Source of the DNA: Planctomycetota bacterium
GTDB lineage: Bacteria > Planctomycetota > GCA-002687715
Direction: 5' to 3'
DNA: 59,297 nucleotides
Assembly: GCA_002683135.1 (NCBI GenBank)
Contig: NYSS01000060.1
Location: 1 to 59,297, forward strand
Shown here: positions 1 to 8,027 of the stretch, in pieces
How the letters are laid out: each line of letters begins with the position of its first letter
How positions within the stretch are numbered: the first letter of the stretch is position 1
Program-made: the position numbers and the translations under genes
Notes under the pieces: model-generated
What the model saw: only the letters and a program-made list of their open reading frames with translations
What the model was told of the DNA's origin: nothing
Databases searched by the model: none

Positions 1-2
1 AT

Positions 3-104
3 GCAGCTCGTTTGCTGGCAGATCTTGGAGCGCCTGAGGGCCCGTTAGGCCTGGGGGCCCAGGTTCTTCGAGCGAAGCGATCGAGCTCGAGTCTCGAGCG
101 TTAG
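3..104 (+). CDS. Possible 3' tail of a gene entering from the left edge
   Basis: Reading frame 3 is open from the window edge to a TAG at 102-104 and encodes 33 residues, beginning AARLLADLGAPEGPLG, with protein-like composition. Frame 1 is also open for 15 codons to a TAG at 46-48, so the frame cannot be decided without the upstream sequence. Nothing identifies the protein. Positions 105-290 hold no gene I can support, only GC-rich sequence with small palindromes such as CTCGAG. Confidence 0.2.
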   Translation, partial: AARLLADLGAPEGPLGLGAQVLRAKRSSSSLER

Positions 105-290
105 CGGGCCCTATCCACCGGCACCAGTGGGGGCGCATGGCGGCCCGACCGGTCCCCGAGGGCCCGACCTGTTGGGGTCCGCGGGCGCCGCCGACGGGAA
201 GAACGGGGGGAAGCGGTCGACGGGCGCGCGCCATGAGCCGATCATAGGCGGGGTCATGAGCCATATATCCCACAGTTGCTCCTGCGCGCG

Positions 291-3200
291 ATGGACGTCC
301 TGACAGCTGACGCACTTCAAGAGCTACTGAGAGCTGCTGATCCGGCGGTGCTGCTGGTGCGCTCCCGGATTCTCCGTCGGGTGATCAAGCGAGCGCGCCA
401 CGTCCGCGGGGCGCTCGGGCAGGTGCCACATAGACAGGGATTCGTGGTGCGGCGTCCCATGCTGCTCGAGTGCGCGTTTCCCTGGGAGCTTGGCCTCGCG
501 ACAGGGGCGGAGTTGCCCGACGCTGTGATTCTCCTGGAGCGTCCATCGGACGACCGGCTCGTGGAGTTAGGGAGGGACGAGGCGCTCGTGCGTTGGTGGC
601 GGCTGTTGTTTCACGCGCGGGTTCATATGGCGCTCGAGTCCGTTGATGGACGTCACCGACTGAACCAGGCCGTCGTACGTGAGCGGGTTGATCGTATCGG
701 GCAGACGGCGTTTGACGAAATTCGTTCGGTCCTCGACGAGGAGCACCTCCTGTTCGAGCGCCGGAACGAGCGCGATGAGTACGTGGAATTCGTCGCGACG
801 TTTCTCGAGTTTCGTGCGTTCGCTCCGCATCTGTTGCGCCGTTATTTCCCGACGCTCGCTGACGACGCCGAGCGACTGAGCGTCGTCGTCGCTGCAGACA
901 TCGACGCAGCCGCGATTTTCGGTGCTACGCGTCCGGCGGGGGCCCCAGATCCCCTCGTCACCCATTCGGAGGAGGGCGTTCGCCCTGAGCGGGCTCGGCG
1001 CGGGAGGCGTGCGAAGGCGCGTCGGGGATACGGCGAGAAATGGCAGAAGAAGCTCGTCTCCCGGGCCGAACGTCGAGAGGCGCGCGGCAACGTGGTGAGG
1101 GGTGCGATCCTGCGACAGTCTGCGTCGGTGTCGACCGAGCGCATCGACCCGGATGCGGCGGACGCGATCGGCCGGCTGGTGCGTCGCATGAAGGCCGCCC
1201 TCGCGTTCGATGCTGAAGTGGAGCGTCGTTGGCGGTCATTGTTGCAAGAGTTGTTGCCCCGGGCGTCGTCCGGCTTTCGTACCCCAGAGGCGAAGCTGCT
1301 GTACGACCTCCAACGGGTGTGCGTCGACCACGAACGCGGGTTGCACACCATCGATCTCATCGAGTGGGCCCGGACGTTGGGCCGTCGACCCTTGAAGCGG
1401 GCCCTGCCTCATCAGCGGGAGGTGCTGATGTGCCGGCATCTGAGGGCAGCCCACAAGCGCCTCGTCGCGGTGCGCATCCCGGAAACCGACCGCGGCGCGC
1501 TCGACGAGCTCGTCAAGGGTGCGGAGCACCTGGCGGAGCAGCGACTGCGTCGCCGCTGTCGGCCGGAGATCGAGGAGCTCCTCGACGAGGCGGGTTTTCG
1601 ACCGGCGACGGTCGTCGAGAGGGTCGCCCGCGGCAAGCTCGTCGACGAGGTGCTCGATCGTGTCGCCACCCGTGGGTTTCTGTCGCTCGGTGATGTGCGC
1701 GACGCCCTGTCCCGCAACCAGCTGAAGCTGGGGGACTGCCACCGGTTCTCCGATTTCTGGTCCGCGAGCCGGTTGCTGAAGGTCGACCGTGGCCTCGGAC
1801 GCGCTCTGGATGGTGTGTATCGGCGTGGCGAAGTGTATCTGCGCTGGTTGCAGCGGGTCTCCTCGCTGGCCTTCGGCACGGAGCTCGGGCGTTGGCTCGC
1901 TCGGTACCTGGTGATCCCGTTCGGTGGCGCCTTCATCGTCTTGAGGGGCTTGCAGGAGATGCTGCACCCGCTCGCGGCGCTGCTTGACGCCGAGATCCAC
2001 TTGGTCGATCGCTGGCACATCTCAGTCCTCACGCTTGGGGTTTACCTCCTGGGGTTGATGTATGTCGCGCGGGTGCGGGGCCTCACCGTCGGCGTTTTGT
2101 CTGGCGTTGGTCGTGGCTTCCGCGCGGCGTTTTGGCGTTGGCCACGACATCTCGCGGCCCTTCCGACCGTGCGGGCGTTTCTTAACGGAGCGTTCTGGCG
2201 GTGGACCATGGGGTTCCTGATCAAGCCGGTCGCGCTCGCCGCCGTCGTTTCGATCCCGCTGATCTGGCTCGTGGATGCGTCGGCGTGGTGGAAGTGGGCG
2301 CTCGGACTGTTGGCGATCGCCGAGGTCGCGCTCAACTCACCGGTGGGAACCACCGTGGAAGAGATCTCGACCGATCTCGCGTGGCGTACGTGGCACGGCT
2401 TTCGAGGGACCTTCATCGTCGGTTTCGTGCGGTTCGTTCTCTGGATATTCCGCACGCTGCTGGATGCCCTCGAGCGAACCCTCTACGCGGTCGACGAGTG
2501 GCTGCGCTTCCGCTCCGGACAAGGGCGGATCACGTTCGTCGTGAAGGCGATTCTCGGCGCCGTCTGGTGGGTGGTGACCTGGATTCTGAGGGTCTACGTC
2601 AACCTGCTGATCGAGCCTCAGGTGAACCCTGTCAAGCACTTCCCGGTCGTCACCGTGTCCCACAAGCTGATGCTGCCGTTCATCCCGGTGCTGATTGGCG
2701 CCGTGAACCGTTTGTTGGAGCCGGCGCTTGGTGCCGTGGTCGCCAACGCGATCTCGTGGAGCACGGTGACGCTCCTGCCCGGGTTCTTCGGGTTCCTCGT
2801 GTGGGAGTTGAAGGAGAACTGGCGGCTGTACGCGGCCAATCGTTCGGAGGTGCTGAAGCCCGTGATCGTCGGCGGGCACGGCGAGACGGTGTTGCGACTC
2901 ATGAAGCCTGGCTTTCATTCCGGGACGCTCCCCAAGGCCTACGCTCGTCTCCGCAAAGCGGAGCGCAAGAGTCGGTGGACGGGGGCGTTCATCCCGGCTC
3001 GCAAGCAAAGGGAGGTCTTGCTCCATGTGGAGCACGACATCGCGCACTGGGTCGAGCGTGAGCTCCTCGCGTTGCTGTCCGATGCGGCGGGGTGGGGGGG
3101 CGCGCCGGTCGAGATCGCTCGTGTGGACGTCGGCTCGAATCGCATCCGCGTGGCGCTCTCCTCGTCGTCCGACGGCGCTGATCTCCTTGTCCTCTCCTTC

Positions 3201-3569
3201 GAGGAGCAGTCCGGCTGGCTCGTCGCCCAGATCGCTGAGCCAGGGTGGTTGGCTGCGCTCGATGCCCGGCGCCGCGCGGTCCTCCACGATGCTCTTTGCG
3301 GCCTCTATCACACCGCGGGTGTGGGTTTTGTCCGCGAGGATGTCGAGCACCGACTGGGCTCGCCTACGCCTCCCTATGACATCGCTGACCAGGGACTCGT
3401 GGTGTGGCCGGGTCCCGGATACGAGCACGAGGAGGTCCGGGATCTCGAGCCCTTGCTCCTCGGCCGCGCCCCCGTGCTCTGGGCCGACTGGGTCGCCGCG
3501 TGGGAGGTACCCCGCGACGAACAACAGCCGCACATCCTCCTGGAGGACGTACGGCTGTTGCCGGGGTGA
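291..3569 (+). CDS. Large multi-spanning membrane protein of unknown function
   Basis: I do not recognise this 1092-residue protein. The N-terminal half (about residues 1-535) is soluble, Arg-rich and helical, with a very basic stretch around residues 235-275. A membrane block follows at about 537-558, 577-595, 645-680 (probably two spans), 707-727, 747-774 and 793-841. The C-terminal 250 residues are soluble again and look like an alpha/beta domain. ATG at 291 is chosen as start; an in-frame TTG at 276 lies 6 bases after TATATC and is an alternative, and neither has a Shine-Dalgarno sequence. The gene stands alone, convergent with the secreted orphan at 3633-4139. The full-length open frame and strong codon bias make it a real gene; function is open. 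Confidence 0.75.
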   Translation: MDVLTADALQELLRAADPAVLLVRSRILRRVIKRARHVRGALGQVPHRQGFVVRRPMLLECAFPWELGLATGAELPDAVILLERPSDDRLVELGRDEALVRWWRLLFHARVHMALESVDGRHRLNQAVVRERVDRIGQTAFDEIRSVLDEEHLLFERRNERDEYVEFVATFLEFRAFAPHLLRRYFPTLADDAERLSVVVAADIDAAAIFGATRPAGAPDPLVTHSEEGVRPERARRGRRAKARRGYGEKWQKKLVSRAERREARGNVVRGAILRQSASVSTERIDPDAADAIGRLVRRMKAALAFDAEVERRWRSLLQELLPRASSGFRTPEAKLLYDLQRVCVDHERGLHTIDLIEWARTLGRRPLKRALPHQREVLMCRHLRAAHKRLVAVRIPETDRGALDELVKGAEHLAEQRLRRRCRPEIEELLDEAGFRPATVVERVARGKLVDEVLDRVATRGFLSLGDVRDALSRNQLKLGDCHRFSDFWSASRLLKVDRGLGRALDGVYRRGEVYLRWLQRVSSLAFGTELGRWLARYLVIPFGGAFIVLRGLQEMLHPLAALLDAEIHLVDRWHISVLTLGVYLLGLMYVARVRGLTVGVLSGVGRGFRAAFWRWPRHLAALPTVRAFLNGAFWRWTMGFLIKPVALAAVVSIPLIWLVDASAWWKWALGLLAIAEVALNSPVGTTVEEISTDLAWRTWHGFRGTFIVGFVRFVLWIFRTLLDALERTLYAVDEWLRFRSGQGRITFVVKAILGAVWWVVTWILRVYVNLLIEPQVNPVKHFPVVTVSHKLMLPFIPVLIGAVNRLLEPALGAVVANAISWSTVTLLPGFFGFLVWELKENWRLYAANRSEVLKPVIVGGHGETVLRLMKPGFHSGTLPKAYARLRKAERKSRWTGAFIPARKQREVLLHVEHDIAHWVERELLALLSDAAGWGGAPVEIARVDVGSNRIRVALSSSSDGADLLVLSFEEQSGWLVAQIAEPGWLAALDARRRAVLHDALCGLYHTAGVGFVREDVEHRLGSPTPPYDIADQGLVVWPGPGYEHEEVRDLEPLLLGRAPVLWADWVAAWEVPRDEQQPHILLEDVRLLPG

Positions 3570-3632
3570 CGGGCGTTCGTGGCCAGATGAGCGTGGCCGC
3601 GCGGCGCTCGAAAACCCGCGGGTGGTTGGTTT

Positions 3633-4139
3633 CTACTGGAGGCCGAGGGTCAACAGCAGTCCATTCGTGACCTCGAAGCCGAATTGGGAGCAGGTGCCTC
3701 CTTGGGGCGCCACGCACACCGGGCCGAGGGGGTCGGTCACGTACATCTGCACGACGGCCTGCTCGCCGGCGAGGTTCGTCGGCAAGCCTAGATGGATGGG
3801 GAAGTTGAGGGTTCCGGAGGCGTCGGTGTACACCGGCCCGAACACGTCGAAGGTGCCCAGGTCGATCTGGGCGTAGAGCCCGCTCCCCAGGTGTGTGGCG
3901 CTACCCGTCGGGGGCGCGCTCACGAAGAAGTAGGATTCGGTGTTCGGGATGCACTTGAACGCGGCGACGACCATCGACGAACCGATGATCGGCCGTGTCG
4001 CGACGAGCTCGGGCTGGGTTGTGGCCCCCCAGCCGCTGCCGAGGGTCTGCGTCGTCGCCACCTGGCCGAAGCTCGTCACAGTGCTGACCAGGACGAGGAG
4101 AACAGGGAGGACGCGTAGGAGGGGATTGGGGTTGATCAT
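3633..4139 (-). CDS. Secreted orphan protein, 168 residues
   Basis: The protein opens with a Sec-type signal peptide: a hydrophobic core in LPVLLVLVSTVTSFGQ, with likely cleavage after Gly-Gln or just before. The mature part is about 145 residues, rich in Thr, Gly and hydrophobic beta-type sequence, with Cys residues around positions 62, 142 and 149 that could pair outside the cytoplasm. No enzymatic motif is visible. The composition, and the C-terminus ending in VTNGLLLTLGLQ, resemble the short secreted hypothetical proteins common in some Planctomycetota; that comparison is from memory. It diverges from the dihydrouridine synthase gene across a 205-base gap. Confidence 0.7.
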   Translation of the reverse strand: MINPNPLLRVLPVLLVLVSTVTSFGQVATTQTLGSGWGATTQPELVATRPIIGSSMVVAAFKCIPNTESYFFVSAPPTGSATHLGSGLYAQIDLGTFDVFGPVYTDASGTLNFPIHLGLPTNLAGEQAVVQMYVTDPLGPVCVAPQGGTCSQFGFEVTNGLLLTLGLQ

Positions 4140-4344
4140 GTGATTTCAGTCTCTGTGTAAGTTGGTTGGGGCCAGGGTGGGGCCTCGGCTTGATGGACTT
4201 CTTACGGGTTGTTTGACGGGTGGGAGCGCCGCGCTTCGTGGCCTCTCCCTCGCGGGCGAGCAAACGAGCGCTGCCTCACTGTGGAGATCGGCAATGACGC
4301 CGGTCATGCTTTAAGAGAAAAGAAGCTGTCGTTTCAGTATTGAC

Positions 4345-5325
4345 GTGACCAGACCCAAACACAGAGCGCTCCCGCCCCTGCCGTTTACGTCGCCCTCCTT
4401 GCTCGCTCCCATGGAGGGGGTGACCGACCCGGCGTTCAGGGACGTGGTGATGGCGCGCCACGACCCCCTCCGTCTCGGTGGTGTCTTCACCGAGTTCGTG
4501 CGCATCACCGAACAGGCCGCTTCGCCAGGGGTGATCCAGCGCCACCTCGGTGCGGCGCGTTTCCCGATCCCCGTCGGCCTGCAGTTGATGGGCTCCGACG
4601 TCACGCTCGTAGCGGCGTCGGCGGCGACCGCGGCAGCCCGAGGCGCCGCGGTTGTCGATCTCAACTTTGGCTGTCCGGCCAAGGGGGCCTTGCGCGGCTG
4701 CGCTGGTTCGGCGCTGCTGGATGATCCCCCGAAGGTCGCGGCGCTGGTCAGCGCCTGTGTCGACGCGGTTGAAGGCCGCGTCCCGGTCACGGCCAAGGTC
4801 CGCGCGGGCGTCGATGACGCGGATCGAGTGGAGGAGATCGCTGGCGCTGCCGAGGATGGCGGCGCTTCCATGTTGACCGTCCACTGCCGCACGCGTGCGG
4901 AGCGATACCAAGATTCAGTCGACTGGTCGCGCATCCGTCGCGCGGTCGAGGCCGTTTCGATTCCGGTGTGCGGCAATGGCGGGGTGCGCGTCACCGAGGA
5001 CATCCGCCGGATGCGGATCGAGACGGGTTGCGCGTTCGTGATGGTCGGCCGGGCTGCCCTCGGCGACCCGTGGATCTTCTCGGGCGAGCGGGTGACTCGC
5101 CAGGTCGCCGCTCGCTTCCTCCTCGACTACGCGAGTAACCTGCGGGGCCTCAGGAGCGGTACCCCGGAGGGCGCCGCGGCGAGGATGAAGCAGCTGCTTC
5201 GTTATTGGACGGCGGGTGGGTTGGTCACGGACCAGGATCGCCTGTCGTGGTTGCGGGAGCCGGATCCGGCGCGGCTCATGGCCCGCATCGAGGCGGCATT
5301 GGGCGATGAGGTCGAGGGCCCGTGA
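4345..5325 (+). CDS. dus: tRNA-dihydrouridine synthase (Dus family)
   Basis: FMN-dependent reduction of uridine to dihydrouridine in tRNA D-loops. The TIM-barrel opens with the family signature LLAPMEGVTDPAFR (about residues 18-31). The active-site block is DLNFGCPAKGALRGCAGSALL split across residues 107-127, with the catalytic Cys in GCP; the FMN-phosphate loops are VHCRTR (about 177) and GNGGV (about 212), and VGRAALGDPW follows at about 235. At 326 residues it is of normal family length. The GTG at 4345 is used because the next ATG (4411) would remove the first barrel strand. The gene overlaps the next one by 4 bases, so the two are translationally coupled. Which D-loop position it modifies cannot be told from sequence alone. 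Confidence 0.92.
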   Translation: MTRPKHRALPPLPFTSPSLLAPMEGVTDPAFRDVVMARHDPLRLGGVFTEFVRITEQAASPGVIQRHLGAARFPIPVGLQLMGSDVTLVAASAATAAARGAAVVDLNFGCPAKGALRGCAGSALLDDPPKVAALVSACVDAVEGRVPVTAKVRAGVDDADRVEEIAGAAEDGGASMLTVHCRTRAERYQDSVDWSRIRRAVEAVSIPVCGNGGVRVTEDIRRMRIETGCAFVMVGRAALGDPWIFSGERVTRQVAARFLLDYASNLRGLRSGTPEGAAARMKQLLRYWTAGGLVTDQDRLSWLREPDPARLMARIEAALGDEVEGP

Positions 5326-5939
5326 CGGATCTCCCTGATAGCTATCCTTCGCTCAACACCGGCCCCGAGCTCGAGATCAAGATCAAGGGATCGCGTTTCG
5401 TGGGGCAGGCCTTCGGCGTCGCCAGCGCAGAGGATGCCCGGGCGTGCCTGGAGCAGGTGCGCAAGCGTTACCACGACGCCCGCCACCACTGCTGGGCGTG
5501 GACGATCGGGCCCCCGGGCGCGACCCGGTCGCGGAGCGACGACGACGGCGAGCCGTCCGGCACCGCTGGCCCCCCAATCCTCGAGGCCCTTCATCGTGAC
5601 GGCGCCCACCAGGCTTGCGTCATCGTCACCCGCTGGTTCGGCGGAACCAAGCTCGGCAGAGGCGGTCTCATTCGTGCCTATGACGAGTCTGCCAGGCTCG
5701 CGCTCGACGCGGCACCGCACGTCGAGGTCTGGTGTGACGTCGTGGTGACTGTCCGCTGCGACTACGCGGACCTCGGTCTCGTCGAGGCCGTGCTGGCGCG
5801 CTTCGCGGACGTAGTTGTTGACGCAAAACGGGCCTTCGAGTCCGCTCCAGTGTTTGTCGTCACCGTGCGGCGCAGCAGCGCGGACGTGGTCTCGTCAGCC
5901 CTCGTCGAGGGGACGTCCGGTCGTGTGGCGATCGAGTAG
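5322..5939 (+). CDS. YigZ/IMPACT family protein
   Basis: A 205-residue protein of the YigZ (bacterial IMPACT, UPF0029) family. The N-terminal domain has the family signature: IKIKGSRFVGQA near residue 20, then HHCWAWTIG, DDDGEPSGTAGPPIL, and VIVTRWFGGTKLGRGGL near residue 105. The C-terminal part is the ferredoxin-like domain typical of YigZ. Family members bind nucleic acid or ribosomes and are linked to translation stress; the exact function is unsettled. The GTG start overlaps the dus stop codon as GTGA, so it forms a two-gene operon with dus. Its stop codon lies inside the hairpin shared with the convergent selenoprotein gene. Confidence 0.85.
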   Translation: MTDLPDSYPSLNTGPELEIKIKGSRFVGQAFGVASAEDARACLEQVRKRYHDARHHCWAWTIGPPGATRSRSDDDGEPSGTAGPPILEALHRDGAHQACVIVTRWFGGTKLGRGGLIRAYDESARLALDAAPHVEVWCDVVVTVRCDYADLGLVEAVLARFADVVVDAKRAFESAPVFVVTVRRSSADVVSSALVEGTSGRVAIE

Positions 5940-5956
5940 GGAGAGACCCTCCCTAC
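5936..5956. terminator. Bidirectional hairpin between yigZ-like and selenoprotein genes
   Basis: Perfect 8-bp inverted repeat GTAGGGAG / CTCCCTAC around a 5-base loop (AGACC), followed on the plus strand by TTCTT. The yigZ-like TAG (5937-5939) lies in the left arm and the TAG of the convergent gene (5953-5955) in the right arm. Only 13 bases separate the two genes, so this hairpin is the obvious candidate terminator for both. Confidence 0.55.
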
Positions 5957-6786
5957 TTCTTGCGGCGCGTCTCCAGCTCCGCCTCGATGGCCTCGGCGAG
6001 CTCTTCCGGCTTGAACCCTCGCGGACCGGCGGCGCCGGCGTAGGCGATACGGCCGTTCTTGCCGATCAGGTAGAGGCGGTCCGGCCACGCGGCGTATCTG
6101 GTGCCGACGCCGTCGTCGACCTCATCGATGAGCGTCGGGATGTGATCCAGCTTGAGCGCCGCGGTGCATTGCTGCGCGAGCTTGGAGCGCTCCTTCCAGT
6201 TGATCGGCTCCTGGACGATCGGGTGATCCTTGCCTCCGGTCGGGCGCGCGCTGTCGATGGCGTGCGCCTCCTTGATGTAGACGACAAAGAACTGGACGTC
6301 CTTGTGGTGCTTTTGGAACAATTCGGCCAGCCGACCGGCTGACTTGCGGAACGGAGGTCACGTGTAGCTTCCGAAGATGAGCGCGACGGGCTTCTTGCCC
6401 TTGTAGGTCGAGAGGCGCTGCTTCTTCTTGCCGTCCACCGTCCTGAGCGTGAAGCCGGGGGCTATCGCTCCGACCTTTGGGGCGAGGGTCCGGATGCGAC
6501 GATCCCGTCGTCGTTGGTTGCGTCCCCTGTTGCGGCGGCCGTCTTTACCGACGAAGTCCAGGGCCGTGAGCGCGCCGTTTTTGTCCCTGTCGAGGAGCTT
6601 GAACCGCTCTTTGCCGCGGGGATACTCGCGCGGGGTGACCTTGCCGTCCCCGTTCTTGTCGTGTTCGTTGCTGATCAGGGCCCAGGCGCTCTCGTATTTC
6701 GGGGCCGGCGGTTCTTGCTTCGGTTTCTGTGCTGGGAGGCTCAGGCACAGCGTCGTTAGGAAGATCAGAATCGTTGCTCGGTGCAT
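5953..6786 (-). CDS. EF-hand / deiodinase-like selenoprotein (TGA read as Sec143)
   Basis: Predicted secreted or periplasmic thioredoxin-fold protein of 277 residues, read through an in-frame TGA at 6358-6360. Signal peptide: residues 1-19 (MHRATILIFLTTLCLSLPA). Two EF-hand loops follow: D43-E54 (DKNGDGKVTPRE) and D66-D77 (DRDKNGALTALD). A thioredoxin-fold domain runs from about 105 to 270. The active-site block reads ALIFGSYT-U-PPFR with Sec at 143, matching the GSCTUPPF block of iodothyronine deiodinases. The frame continues with further deiodinase landmarks: VVYIKEAHAIDS, WPDRLYLIGKNGRIAYAG and GFKPEELAEAI. Start ATG 6786 has GGAG 7 bases upstream; the frame is open further upstream but lacks an RBS there. 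A 7-bp hairpin after the TGA fits a bacterial SECIS. Sel genes are not in this window, so decoding is inferred. Its substrate is unknown. Confidence 0.82.
6326..6343 (-). promoter_or_regulatory. Candidate bacterial SECIS element
   Basis: On the minus strand, 14 bases after the TGA at 6358-6360, the arms GUCAGCC and GGCUGGC form a 7-bp stem (one U-G pair) closed by the tetraloop GGUC. The loop begins 21 bases after the UGA and starts with GG. Bacterial SECIS elements place a G-containing apical loop roughly 16-37 bases after UGA, so spacing and loop both fit. Confidence 0.6.
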
Positions 6787-6922
6787 GACGGTGCTCCGCG
6801 TGGATGTCTTGTTGACGCTTGGCGTCGGCCGTTCTTTCGCGACAGCGGGGATGGGCCTGGGGACGACCCTATGGTAGCAGCGCCGCAGCCGCCAACGCAT
6901 CGCCAATAGGGGGCTACACTAT

Positions 6923-7930
6923 GTGCCGATGGCGCCACTGATCGGAATCGTCGAGGGTTTTGACTGGCCGTCCGCAGCAGCGCTGGACGGGCAGTGGGGC
7001 GAGTTGCGACCCGAGGAGAGGATCTACCTTCTCGCGTCGATGCAGACGTGGGGGTACGACACCTATCTGTATGACCCGCGTGCGCTTCGGGAGCGCAACG
7101 CTGATCCGGTGAGGATGTTGCGAGACCCCGGCCATTGGCCGGCCACGTTCGACGCCGCCCGCGATCACGGCGTGAATTTTGTGTGGGGTCTGGTTCCGGA
7201 CGCCGCCGATTCCGGGGGCCTGATGGACAGGGTTGAACGCCTCGTCGACCTCGGCGCTGACGGCGTGGCGTTGCTGTTCGGTGAAGCAGTCGCGGATGAT
7301 CCGGAGAAGCAGGCGCGCGCTCAGGGTTACCTGGCCCGCAACATCGAGGCACGGTTTCCCGGTGTGGTGAAGGCGTTTCGTTCGGGGTGCTGGCACCCCG
7401 GCGACGAAGGAGCCGGGACGATCCCCGAGCTGCTTGACGCCGAGTTGCCCCGGAGCATCGCGCTCATCTGGTCGGGCGGTTTCGACGCGTCGGTGGTTCG
7501 CCGGGTCGGGCTCCCGGAGCTCGAGCGTAGGGATGTGTGGGTCTGGGATCGCGCGCTTGATCCCCAGGCCTCGGGCGCTGACCGGTTGCGTTTCGAGCCC
7601 CTTGACGGTCGGTGCTCGGAAGACCTGGCCGACCTGGGTGGGTGGCTGATCGAGTTGCCCTATCCCCTGGACCTGGCGCTCCCGTCCGTCGCTGGCTCGG
7701 GGGTCTTGGCGACGGGAGATCCCAGCAGCGCCGACCAGGCCATGGTCAAGGCGTGGAGTCGCTGGTTTCACGATGTCGGGGAGGACGCGCTCGGGATGCT
7801 GCTCGATGTCCTGCGCGGGCGCGCCGGGGCCGAGACGCTGACCGAGCACGCACGTATCGCGCTCCGTTCGAAGCCGGGTCTGCGCTCTCTAGTCGACGAC
7901 CTGGTCGATCCGCCGCCGTCATTGGCGTGA
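6923..7930 (+). CDS. GH84-like (hyaluronidase/O-GlcNAcase-type) TIM-barrel protein, active site altered
   Basis: The N-terminus resembles glycoside hydrolase family 84: IGIVEGFDWPS corresponds to the (V/I)EGFYG-PW opening, followed by a barrel pattern with YDTYLYDPRALRERNADPV matching the YxYAPKxDPxxR block. The strand that should carry the catalytic Asp-Asp pair reads ALLFGEAVADD at about residues 114-124, so the usual FDD is FGE. Activity on GlcNAc substrates is therefore doubtful. No signal peptide, so it is probably cytoplasmic. The 335-residue length covers the barrel plus a short helical tail. GTG 6923 has AGGGGG 9 bases upstream. ATG 6929 lies 8 bases after a TACACT hexamer and could be a leaderless start. 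The assignment is by motif memory only. Confidence 0.6.
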   Translation: MPMAPLIGIVEGFDWPSAAALDGQWGELRPEERIYLLASMQTWGYDTYLYDPRALRERNADPVRMLRDPGHWPATFDAARDHGVNFVWGLVPDAADSGGLMDRVERLVDLGADGVALLFGEAVADDPEKQARAQGYLARNIEARFPGVVKAFRSGCWHPGDEGAGTIPELLDAELPRSIALIWSGGFDASVVRRVGLPELERRDVWVWDRALDPQASGADRLRFEPLDGRCSEDLADLGGWLIELPYPLDLALPSVAGSGVLATGDPSSADQAMVKAWSRWFHDVGEDALGMLLDVLRGRAGAETLTEHARIALRSKPGLRSLVDDLVDPPPSLA

Positions 7931-7953
7931 TCGTCACTTCTGCATCGGATCCC

Positions 7954-7982
7954 TCGTGAAGGGGGCGGTCAATGGATAGAAT
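7954..7982 (+). promoter_or_regulatory. Candidate sigma-70-type promoter for icd
   Basis: TAGAAT at 7977-7982 is a good -10 hexamer. Seventeen bases upstream is TCGTGA (7954-7959), a poor -35. The predicted transcript would start near 7989 and leave a leader of about 40 bases before the icd ATG at 8028. Only the -10 is convincing. Confidence 0.35.
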
Positions 7983-8027
7983 CCTCGCCCCCATTGACCC
8001 CGAAGAACCGTCGGATTGCAGGGAACC

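Noticed and set aside
2337..3533. 398-codon minus-strand frame inside the first large gene
   Set aside because: Low-complexity Arg/Pro/Glu composition opposite a gene with membrane spans; a shadow.
5953..6906. Two adjacent minus-strand ORFs that look like a nonsense-broken pseudogene
   Set aside because: The frame is uninterrupted apart from one TGA at the known Sec position, homology continues on both sides, and a SECIS-like hairpin follows.
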